This document shows positions 1-6,148 of a DNA stretch of 64,000 nt, in pieces. Under the pieces are notes generated by a model. The model ran no database searches. It saw only the letters and a list, made by a program, of their open reading frames with translations, and had not been told where the DNA came from. The DNA is taken from contig NZ_CP101989.1 in assembly GCF_024508275.1 (NCBI RefSeq), forward strand, positions 2,294,001 to 2,358,000, read 5' to 3'. This DNA comes from Cellulomonas wangsupingiae. Lineage in GTDB: Bacteria; Actinomycetota; Actinomycetes; Actinomycetales; Cellulomonadaceae. Every line of letters begins with the position of its first letter. Within the stretch, counting starts at the first letter, position 1. Made by a program: the position numbers and the translations under genes.

Positions 1-369
1 CTCGACGGGAACCACGTCGCGCTGTACGACCACATCGGCGAGAAGTCCGGCGGGGAGTCGCAGGAGCTCGTGGCGTTCATCGTCGGCGCGGCGCTGCGCT
101 ACCAGCTCGGCGACGCGGGTGCCGCGCGCCCCCGGTACGCGCCGGTGTTCCTCGACGAGGCCCTCATCAAGGCCGACGCCCGGTTCACCGGCCGCGCGAT
201 CGGCGCGTGGCGCGGGCTGGGCTTCCAGCTGATCATCGGCGCGCCGAACGACAAGTTCAGCGCGCTGGAGCCGCACGTGGACCTCAAGTACGTCGTGCTC
301 AAGGACGCCACGGGCCGGTCGCGGACCAAGCCGGTGGCAGGGCTCCCGGCGGACGGGCCGGCCGAGTGA
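1..369 (+). CDS. SMC-like ATPase, C-terminal fragment (JetC-like)
   Basis: This is the 3' end of a gene that starts outside the window; 122 residues are visible. They include an ABC-type signature (SGGESQ, about residue 16), a following helix (ELVAFIVGAALRYQLG) and a Walker B/D-loop stretch (VFLDEALIKAD). This is the end of the head domain of an SMC/MukB/SbcC-like ATPase. The wording, especially LGFQLIIGAPNDKFSALEPH, matches what I know of the JetC subunit of Wadjet plasmid-restriction systems, which cleave closed circular DNA together with JetA, JetB and JetD. JetA/B would lie upstream, out of view. No JetD-like gene follows, so the Wadjet assignment is an inference. The stop overlaps the next gene's start. 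Confidence 0.6.
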   Translation, partial: LDGNHVALYDHIGEKSGGESQELVAFIVGAALRYQLGDAGAARPRYAPVFLDEALIKADARFTGRAIGAWRGLGFQLIIGAPNDKFSALEPHVDLKYVVLKDATGRSRTKPVAGLPADGPAE

Positions 370-716
370 CCGGCGACGGCGACGACCTCGCCGCGCTGCA
401 GCGGCGCGCCGTCGCGGTGCGTGAGCTCTACGCGCGGGCAGAGGCCGCGCGGTACGGGCGGACGTGGACGACCGAGGAGATCATGCTCGGCTTCGTCGGC
501 GACGTCGGTGACCTGGCCAAGCTCGTGCAGGGCAAGGCGGGCGTACGCCCCCGCGCCGACCTCGACGACGCCCTCGCGCACGAGCTCGCCGACTGCCTGT
601 GGTCGGTCCTCGTGCTCGCCGACGCGTACGGGGTCGACCTGTCCGCGGCGTTCAGCAGGACGATGGACGAGCTGACCGCACACCTCACCCCCGACGAGGA
701 CCGCCCCGGCTCCTGA
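366..716 (+). CDS. MazG-like nucleotide pyrophosphohydrolase
   Basis: 116-residue all-alpha protein of the MazG-like NTP pyrophosphohydrolase superfamily. A GTG start overlaps the stop of the SMC-like gene in the sequence GTGA, which implies translational coupling. The metal-binding helix pair is recognisable. The first motif reads GDVGDLAKL (about residue 43), so Asp/Gly stand where the family usually has EExxE, and the second is HELADCLW (ExxD, about residue 69). Family members hydrolyse (d)NTPs to NMPs and PPi; the actual substrate cannot be read from sequence. Coupling to a JetC-like gene suggests a role in defence or nucleotide-pool control, but that is inference. Confidence 0.7.
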   Translation: MTGDGDDLAALQRRAVAVRELYARAEAARYGRTWTTEEIMLGFVGDVGDLAKLVQGKAGVRPRADLDDALAHELADCLWSVLVLADAYGVDLSAAFSRTMDELTAHLTPDEDRPGS

Positions 717-728
717 GGCCGCACCGAC

Positions 729-1130
729 ATGCTCGCGGCCATGACGACGGCAGCGCGAGACGCCTACCGCGCCGGGGCGGACACGGCCGTGGACCTCGTG
801 ACGAGCCACGCGGTGGCCCGCGCGTGGCACGACCCGTCCGTGCTGGGCGGCATGAGCATCGGAGAGCTCCCGGCGCACCTGTCACGCAGCGTGTGCTCCA
901 GGTCGAGCGCAGGGCGTCGAAGGGCGCACCACCGAGGTGGCCGCCGCGCTCGACCGCCTGCGCGCCCGGCTCCCGCAGGAGCCCACCGACCGCCGTGCGC
1001 CACCAAGGCCACACGCTGCTGCTCGACGAGTACCTCCGCACGCGGTGCGTCGAGCTGGCCGTCCACACGAGGACCTTGCCCTCAGCCTCGGCAGCGACGT
1101 GCGCGCACCAGCCGTCACCACGGCGGCCAA
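729..1130 (+). pseudogene. Decayed DinB/maleylpyruvate-isomerase N-terminal family gene
   Basis: Three reading frames in turn carry pieces of one protein. Frame of 729 encodes MTTAARDAYRAGAD, then SIGELPAHLSRSV (to about 896). A frame change near 930 gives ALDRLRARLPQEPTDRR. Another near 1005 gives GHTLLLDEYLRTRCVELAVHT. A last change gives EDLALSLGSDV. These are, in order, the N-terminal helix, the 'GMTVGELxxHLARSV' helix and the 'HTLLLDEYLRTRxVELxVH' helix of the mycothiol-dependent maleylpyruvate isomerase/DinB-like family. The middle (about 60-80 residues in intact members) is missing. At least three frameshifts plus a deletion mean no functional product. Confidence 0.65.
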
Positions 1131-1183
1131 ATCGCTAACTAGCAGCTAAACTCACCAATCGATGGCGTCTTCTGTAGCGATTG

Positions 1184-2254
1184 ATGAGACCTGGTGACAG
1201 CGTGAAGTCGTTCGAGGACCTCGACTCCCTGATCGGGTCCGTCCCGTTCGACGTCGTCGCAGACCTGCGCGTCGTGGACACGGTGCGCGGCAGCGCGGGG
1301 CTGCTGCCGGACGTCCTGCCCGGCCTCCTGTCGAGCCTGCGCGACCGCGCACGCCCCGTGAGCATCGAGTCGTCGGCCGCCCTCGACGGGATCGTCGTCC
1401 CGCGCCGACGCGCGGCGGCCGTCATCGCGGGCGACGTCGAGCGGCTGCAGGGCCGCGAGGAGCAGGAGCTCGCCGGGTGCCGCGACGCCTTCGACCACGT
1501 CGCCCGGGAGGATCGGGGACCTCTGGACGTCGACCTCGTCCTGGACGTCCACCGGCTGCTGCTCGCGCGCACCCCGATGCCGGGTGGACGGCTCCGGCGG
1601 GTCGAGAGCGTCGTCCTGGACCGCGACCCGCGCGCCGCGCGGGTCAAGCGCTTCACGCCGGTCGCGGTGGCCGATGTCCCGCAGCACCTCGACGAGCTCA
1701 TCGCCCGGTACCGCGGTGCACTCACCACCGGACGCCACCACCCCGTCCTGCTCACGGGCCTGTTCGTGCTCGACCTCGTGGCGATCCGCCCCTTCACCAC
1801 CGCCAACGGCCGGCTCGCGCGCGCCCTGACCCCGGGTCTGCTGCACGATGCCGGGTACGACGTCGCGCGGTACGTGTCGCTCGACGCGGCCATCGCGCGG
1901 TCGGCCGAGGCGCACGCCGCCGCACTGCTCGACTCGACCGCGGACTGGCAGGACGCCCGGCACGATCCGTGGCCGTGGCTGCGCTCGCTCGTCCGCGCAC
2001 TGGCCGACTGCTCCGACGAGCTCGCGTCCCTCGTCGCCACGGCACGCAGCGGCCGGAGCAAGCAGGAGCGCGTCCGCACCTACGTGCTGCATCACGCAGG
2101 GCGCTCGTTCCGCATGAGCGATGCCCGGACCGCGCTGCCCGGGGTCTCCGACCAGACGATCCGGCTCGTCCTCGGCGAGCTGAGGAACGACGGACTGGTC
2201 GAGGTGGACGGTGTGGGCCGCAGCGCGACGTGGAGCACGGTGCGCACGCGGTAG
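1184..2254 (+). CDS. Fic-fold protein with degenerate catalytic motif
   Basis: 356-residue protein with the layout of two-domain Fic AMP-transferases. The N-terminal helical part includes an inhibitory-helix-like SSAALDGI (about residues 61-68; family SxxxEG). The Fic core follows, then a C-terminal winged helix (RTYVLHHAG... ALPGVSDQTIRLVLGEL). The catalytic loop should read HPFxDGNGRxxR but here is RPFTTANGRLAR starting at residue 202: His is Arg, Asp is Thr and Gly is Ala, while N-G-R is kept. His is the catalytic base, so AMPylation by the usual mechanism should be impossible, although the frame is intact. It may be a binding or regulatory pseudoenzyme, or a recently inactivated toxin. 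TTG 1181 and GTG 1202 are alternative starts. Confidence 0.75.
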   Translation: MRPGDSVKSFEDLDSLIGSVPFDVVADLRVVDTVRGSAGLLPDVLPGLLSSLRDRARPVSIESSAALDGIVVPRRRAAAVIAGDVERLQGREEQELAGCRDAFDHVAREDRGPLDVDLVLDVHRLLLARTPMPGGRLRRVESVVLDRDPRAARVKRFTPVAVADVPQHLDELIARYRGALTTGRHHPVLLTGLFVLDLVAIRPFTTANGRLARALTPGLLHDAGYDVARYVSLDAAIARSAEAHAAALLDSTADWQDARHDPWPWLRSLVRALADCSDELASLVATARSGRSKQERVRTYVLHHAGRSFRMSDARTALPGVSDQTIRLVLGELRNDGLVEVDGVGRSATWSTVRTR

Positions 2255-2466
2255 CGCGCAGCGCAGACCTCGAGCCCTGTCGCGACGAATGCGCCCGCGG
2301 CGACCACCGCGATGAGACCCAGCGCGATCCACGCCCACGGGCGGGTTCGGGTCCGCGGAGGGAGCGGGGCGACCACCGGCTCGTACCTGCGGGTGGGGAC
2401 ACGAGGTGCGCGCTTCCGCTTCGGAGTGCTCCGCGCACGGCGGCACCGCGCGGATGCTCGAGGCAC
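2255..2466 (-). pseudogene. Remnant of a small one-TM membrane protein
   Basis: Reading leftward from an ATG at 2466, a strongly GC3-biased frame encodes a basic, proline-rich N-terminus and then one clear membrane helix (PWAWIALGLIAVVAAGAFVA). It keeps running into the antisense of the Fic gene without a stop until 2092, and the sequence there no longer looks coding. The natural 3' end therefore seems to have been replaced when the Fic gene arrived. Function unknown. It could also be a real small gene ending at 2092. Confidence 0.35.
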
Positions 2467-2522
2467 GAAGTCGCCAGCGCGGAGCCGTGGACGAGGTTCG
2501 GCAGTGCGCCGACACTGTCCGC

Positions 2523-3086
2523 ATGCTCGTGCTGCCGACGCCCGCCCCGACGTTCGGTGGCGTCCGCCTGCGGGCGTTCGGACCCCGCGACGTCGGGATG
2601 GTCCAGGACCTCTCCACGGACCCGTACACGCCCCTGACCGGCACGCTGGTGGCCGATGCCACGGCCGCGCAGGCCCACGAGTGGATCGACCGGCAGCACG
2701 AACGCCTGGTCACGGGTGCCGGGTACTCGTTCTGCGTCGCCGACGCCGCCGACGACCGCGCCCTCGGGCAGGTCGGGCTGTGGCTCGCCGACATCGAGCG
2801 CGGGCGTGCGACCGCCGGGTACGGCGTCGCACCGACCGAACGCGGCCGAGGCGTCGCGGCGCGTGCTCTGACGGCGCTCACCGCGTTCGCGTGGACCATC
2901 CCCGAGCTGCACCGCATCGAGCTCTTCATCGAGCCGTGGAACGTGGCGTCCACCCGCACCGCCGAGAACGCCGGCTACGAACGCGAAGGGCTGCTGCGCA
3001 GCCGGCAGGTGATCGGCGGGCGACGGGTGGACATGCTGCTGTACTCCGCGATCCGACCATCGATCGCCGGTGCTTCAGCGCAATGA
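2523..3086 (+). CDS. GNAT family N-acetyltransferase (RimJ/RimL type)
   Basis: 187 residues. The acetyl-CoA binding motif A (GYGVAPTERGRGVAARALTAL, about residue 100) holds the R/QxxGxG/A signature. A motif B-like end, IELFIEPWNVASTRTAENAG followed by YEREGLLRS, is characteristic of RimJ/RimL-type GNATs that act on protein N-termini or small amines. The first in-frame ATG with a plausible N-terminus is at 2523; the frame is open farther upstream (to 2406), but that part is low-complexity. The gene stands alone; the substrate cannot be told from sequence. Confidence 0.8.
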   Translation: MLVLPTPAPTFGGVRLRAFGPRDVGMVQDLSTDPYTPLTGTLVADATAAQAHEWIDRQHERLVTGAGYSFCVADAADDRALGQVGLWLADIERGRATAGYGVAPTERGRGVAARALTALTAFAWTIPELHRIELFIEPWNVASTRTAENAGYEREGLLRSRQVIGGRRVDMLLYSAIRPSIAGASAQ

Positions 3087-3354
3087 CGCAGGAGACCTCG
3101 GGGCCGTGATCTCGGGGTGACGAGGGACGCGGCCGCACCCCTCGAGGTGCTGGTGACGGACGAGCTCTCTGCGATCGACCGCCACCATGCGGATGCTGCG
3201 TGCGCGTCGGCAGCAGGGTCGCCCGGCTCCGGACACACTCGACCGCAAGCACCGACCGTGAGGGACATCCGCCCTCACTGAGGCGACCAGGTGCACCTAC
3301 ACCCTCGCGGCATGCGTCGCTGGCGTCTGATACCGCGGCTGATACCTTGGCCGT
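3087..3354. other. Gene-free spacer before the TA module
   Basis: No supported gene. Short frames exist on both strands but none has a recognisable domain or ribosome binding site. The last 30 bases hold the TA promoter/operator listed separately. Confidence 0.5.
3327..3348 (+). promoter_or_regulatory. TA promoter with CTGATACC direct repeats
   Basis: Two exact copies of CTGATACC start 12 bp apart (3327-3334, 3339-3346). The second overlaps a -10-like TACCTT (3343-3348) that ends six bases before the antitoxin ATG, so the transcript would be leaderless. RHH antitoxins normally bind tandem half-sites over their own promoter, which fits. Inference from position and repetition. Confidence 0.45.
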
Positions 3355-3558
3355 ATGGCAATGACTCTTCGACTCGACACGGCCGAGACAGAGGCCCTGA
3401 GGCGCCGCGCGGAGGTCGAGCACCGTTCGATGCAGGACGTAGCCCGTCAAGCCGTTCGCGACTACATCGAGCGCACCTCACGAGAGGACCTCATCAACGC
3501 CGTGATGGACAGCGAGCTCCCCCGTTACGCAGAGGCGCTCGAGCGACTCGGTCGATGA
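3355..3558 (+). CDS. Ribbon-helix-helix antitoxin
   Basis: 67 residues with an N-terminal beta strand (MTLRLD) and two helices (TAETEALRRRAEVEHRSMQD, then VARQAVRDYIER), the CopG/MetJ/Arc ribbon-helix-helix layout. The C-terminal tail would wrap the toxin. It is paired with the Doc toxin by an ATGA overlap. As in other phd-doc-like systems it should neutralise the toxin and repress its own promoter. An ATG two codons later (3361) is an alternative start; there is no Shine-Dalgarno, in keeping with a leaderless mRNA. Confidence 0.85.
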   Translation: MAMTLRLDTAETEALRRRAEVEHRSMQDVARQAVRDYIERTSREDLINAVMDSELPRYAEALERLGR

Positions 3559-3929
3559 TCTACCTCACCGCCGAAGAGCTGCTCGTCGTCGCGCGGCGCG
3601 TCGTCGGCGATCTGGTCGTGCGTGACATCGGCCTCGTGGAGTCGGCAGCCGCACGACCACGGACTCAGATCGGCGGGACCGACGCCTACCCCGACCTCCT
3701 CGCCAAGGCCGCAGCGCTCCTTCATTCACTGACCCGAAACCACGCACTTCTGGACGGGAACAAGAGGCTGGCACTCGCAGGCACGATCGTGTTCCTCGGC
3801 GTCAACGGCACACGACTCGTCGCCACGAACGACGACGCCTACGACCTCATCATGGATGTCGCTGCCGGCCGGGTGGACGACGTCGAGAGCATCCGCGAGC
3901 GCCTCGCACACCTCACCGAAGCCTGGTGA
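3555..3929 (+). CDS. doc: Doc-type toxin (Fic/DOC family)
   Basis: 124 residues, the normal length for Doc. The Fic-loop is NHALLDGNKR with His63 present (family HxFx[D/A]GNKR; the Phe is Leu here). The family also has the preceding Q-I-G/G-x-x-x-Y-P region, seen here as QIGGTDAYPDLLAKAAALLHSLTRNH. Doc of phage P1 phosphorylates elongation factor EF-Tu and stops translation. Here GNKR with Lys in place of GNGR supports a Doc-like kinase rather than an AMPylase. It overlaps the RHH antitoxin by four bases. The catalytic set looks intact. Confidence 0.88.
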   Translation: MIYLTAEELLVVARRVVGDLVVRDIGLVESAAARPRTQIGGTDAYPDLLAKAAALLHSLTRNHALLDGNKRLALAGTIVFLGVNGTRLVATNDDAYDLIMDVAAGRVDDVESIRERLAHLTEAW

Positions 3930-3980
3930 GCGCAGCAGCACCGACTCTGCCAAGGCCGCTAGTCGCTAATCCACCCTGGT

Positions 3981-3991
3981 GCACACTAGCG
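3981..3991 (+). repeat. Left copy of 11-bp direct repeat (candidate att core)
   Basis: GCACACTAGCG, identical to 7470-7480. It lies just before the cargo gene start. CTAGTCGCTA 12 bp to its left (3959-3968) is the reverse complement of bases that follow the right copy. A candidate attL or attR of the serine recombinase. Confidence 0.45.
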
Positions 3992-3993
3992 GG

Positions 3994-4827
3994 ATGGACG
4001 ATCAGGATGCTGGCAATGAAGGCGGCAACCCGTGGACGCGGGCGACAATAGAAGGAGTCGCGAGCGCCGCCGGTGCTCTGGTGGGCTCCGTCGGATTCGG
4101 CCCTACGGCTGGTGTTGTGGGCGCACTCGTCCCGCCGTATGCGCTAGCAGCCCTCGATACGTTTGGCGCCCGGTGGAGTTCGCACCGGAAGGCAAATGCG
4201 GCGCAGGTACTGATAGGCGCGGCCGACAAAATGGGCAGTATCGAGAATGTGCTACTAGCGTGCGAATCGCCAGCGAAGGAGATCCTTACGGGCATTGCCC
4301 TAAACGCAGGCGCCAGCACGGCAATGCAGGGCAAGATCCGCGCGCTCGGGATGGTGCTTGGCAGGGCGCTCAAATCGGACGACGACGCGCTCGTGGACGA
4401 AAGTGCGCTGATGGTCGCCGCGCTCGCGGACGTCGAGGTGCCGCACGTTCGGCTGCTGGACACCATGGCGAGGCCGTTTAACGCAAAGTACCCCCCGAAC
4501 GATCCAGAGGGCTGGAGCTTCATCGGGCGGTTCGCGCCGAAGTGGGAGCGAAGGAGGCTCGACTGGAAACTTCCGCAATATGGCGTTGCCATGGACGGGG
4601 TACTCGCGGCGCTCGAAAGGCACGGACTGATCGCGGAGGTCGCGACGGACGTAAAGGGCTACTTGGAGGACCAGGAAAGGCGCGCGAAGAACGCGCTCTA
4701 TCCAATAGGAGCGACGAACCCCGCACCTAGTTGGAAGGTCACAGAATTTGGAGCCTCCCTCCTTGCGGTTCTCTACGAGGCCGGAGAGCCTTGCGTCGGC
4801 CAAGACGCCGGAGGCGGCGCCTCTTGA
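3994..4827 (+). CDS. Hypothetical cargo protein of the integrative element
   Basis: 277 residues, not assigned to a family. The N-terminus has a Gly/Ala-rich hydrophobic stretch (about residues 18-50) that could be one or two membrane helices or a hairpin. A middle helical part is rich in acidic and small residues. The C-terminal 90 residues resemble a winged helix (MDGVLAALERHGLIAEVA ... WKVTEFGASLLAVLYEAG). The layout, a membrane-like N-terminus with a C-terminal wHTH, recalls DUF4393-like proteins of defence islands, but this is only a resemblance. GC3 is lower than in the neighbours, which fits foreign origin. GTG 3979 is an alternative start. Confidence 0.65.
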   Translation: MDDQDAGNEGGNPWTRATIEGVASAAGALVGSVGFGPTAGVVGALVPPYALAALDTFGARWSSHRKANAAQVLIGAADKMGSIENVLLACESPAKEILTGIALNAGASTAMQGKIRALGMVLGRALKSDDDALVDESALMVAALADVEVPHVRLLDTMARPFNAKYPPNDPEGWSFIGRFAPKWERRRLDWKLPQYGVAMDGVLAALERHGLIAEVATDVKGYLEDQERRAKNALYPIGATNPAPSWKVTEFGASLLAVLYEAGEPCVGQDAGGGAS

Positions 4828-5126
4828 CTTGAAGTAGCAACGTAACTCGGGAGGCGACCAGAGGGGTTCGAGGGCAAGGGACGCAGCGCCCGCAGCCCGC
4901 TCTGCGGGCGAGGACGAACGGTCCCGCGGCAGCGCCTCCGAACGGGTGACCTCGTTGAGGTGAGTCGCACGCCTGTGGTTTGGTGCTGGCACTGCGTCCT
5001 GGGAACACAACGAGACACGCCAGCGACGGGTTGGTCAGGGTCGCCCCGGGAGCCCTGCCGATCAGCCCGACGTACACACATGAGACGAGAACGCGCGCAG
5101 CGTCCCTGTCGTCTCGTGTGCGCGGA
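4828..5126. other. Gene-free region, candidate replication origin
   Basis: About 300 bases between the cargo gene and rep without a credible gene. It contains a hairpin GCCCGC-TCT-GCGGGC (4895-4909) and a larger inverted repeat, CACATGAGACGA (5077-5088) against TCGTCTCGTGTG (5109-5120), with 11 of 12 positions paired and a 20-base loop. The latter sits directly upstream of rep. HUH Rep proteins nick at or near such structures, so this is a candidate double-strand origin; it could instead be a rep operator. The frame of rep stays open through part of it. Confidence 0.4.
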
Positions 5127-5873
5127 GTGGTCTCGTTGTTCTCCCCTACCGGTTGGTCGTTCTCGCTGTACCCGGATGCTGCCGAGGGCGGCGGCACCGT
5201 CCTCACACCTTCACGTCGCGCTCAGGCGCGTGTCGCGCCTGGTGAGGCGGCCGATCCATCCCGCGCTGCACGTGAGGCGGGACGTCGCGCGCGCGGGAAG
5301 TTGCGCCGCTACTGCGCCGCCAACCGCCTGAACAGGCTCGGGACGCTGACCTACCGCGGCGAGGGTTGCCACGACGCTCGTGTCGTACGGGAGCATGTCG
5401 GGGAGTTCTTCCGCGCCCTACGGGCCGGACTCGACGGCGAGCGGCTGGCCTATGTGTGGGTGCCGGAGTGGCACAAGTCCGGTCATGGCCTGCACGTGCA
5501 CTTCGCTGTCGGTCGGTACGTCCCGCGGGCGCTGATCGATGAGGCGTGGGGTCGCGGGTTCGTCCACATCAAGCTGCTCGGCGGCATGCCCGTCGGGTCC
5601 GGGCCTCGTGAGGAAGCCCGCCGCGCGGCGGGGTACCTGTCGAAGTACGTCGCCAAGACCTTCGACGACCCCACCACCCGGGTGCTCGGGCTGCACCGGT
5701 ACGACGTGGCCCAGGGCTTCCAGCCGCCGAAGGTGACGATCCACGGCCGCACGCTCGATGACGTGCTCGACCAGGCCTGCGCCGCGATGGGCGCCGACCC
5801 CGAACGGCTCTGGTGGTCCGGGGATGTCCCCGACTGGGACCGGCCTCCGGCGGTGTGGGCACAGTGGCGCTGA
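5127..5873 (+). CDS. rep: HUH-type rolling-circle replication initiator
   Basis: About 248 residues with the three Rep motifs in order: motif 1 LGTLTY (about 71-76), motif 2 LHVHF with His123 and His125 (metal binding) and motif 3 GYLSKYVAK with Tyr170 and Tyr174 (nicking tyrosine). Such proteins nick one strand at the origin, stay bound through the Tyr and start rolling-circle replication of small plasmids and actinobacterial integrative elements. The start is uncertain: the frame is open from 4980, and GTG 5118 or 5127 give sensible N-termini. I chose 5127. The 3' end overlaps the next small gene by 10 bases. Confidence 0.8.
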   Translation: MVSLFSPTGWSFSLYPDAAEGGGTVLTPSRRAQARVAPGEAADPSRAAREAGRRARGKLRRYCAANRLNRLGTLTYRGEGCHDARVVREHVGEFFRALRAGLDGERLAYVWVPEWHKSGHGLHVHFAVGRYVPRALIDEAWGRGFVHIKLLGGMPVGSGPREEARRAAGYLSKYVAKTFDDPTTRVLGLHRYDVAQGFQPPKVTIHGRTLDDVLDQACAAMGADPERLWWSGDVPDWDRPPAVWAQWR

Positions 5874-6148
5874 CGTCACCGATCGACCCGGCGGTGGTCG
5901 CAGAGTGGGTGCGTGCCACGACCGCCGCACAGGGTGTGCCGGAGAAGGTCACCGATACGACGGTGCTCGCTGACGTGGCGTTCAGGCTCGCCACGGGGAA
6001 CGGGCCGAGGCGCGCGCACGGCGCGCCAGCGCCGAGCACGCCGCTGCCCGCGCCCGCGGCGTCAGGCCCGCCAGTCCGGGACCAGTCGCCCGGGATCGAA
6101 CCCGCGCCGGCCCCGCTGCGTAGCCGGCAGTACCGTCGCGCCGGCTAG
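5864..6148 (+). CDS. Small protein after rep
   Basis: 94 residues from GTG 5864, overlapping the rep stop. The N-terminal half is convincing (SPIDPAVVAEWV, then TAAQGVPEKVTDTTVLADVA), a pattern I associate with small proteins found next to Rep or integrase in actinobacterial elements. The C-terminal half is Pro/Ala-rich and crosses the 3' end of the convergent recombinase gene by 87 bases, so the tail may be unimportant. Function unknown; a regulator or replication accessory is possible. Confidence 0.5.
   Translation: MALTSPIDPAVVAEWVRATTAAQGVPEKVTDTTVLADVAFRLATGNGPRRAHGAPAPSTPLPAPAASGPPVRDQSPGIEPAPAPLRSRQYRRAG

Noticed and set aside
1131..1180. GCTA/TAGC-rich bases (GCTAACTAGCAGCTAA) before the Fic gene, like the candidate att bases at 3959
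   Set aside because: Only a 7-base match (TCGCTAA) to the 3963 region and no recombinase nearby; not enough to call a third att site.
3118..3285. Short ORF between GNAT and the antitoxin (VTRDAAAPLEVLVTDEL)
   Set aside because: No Shine-Dalgarno, no recognisable domain, mixed third-position use.
4828..5126. Possible tRNA-like GGTTCGAG at about 4865
   Set aside because: No cloverleaf can be drawn around it.
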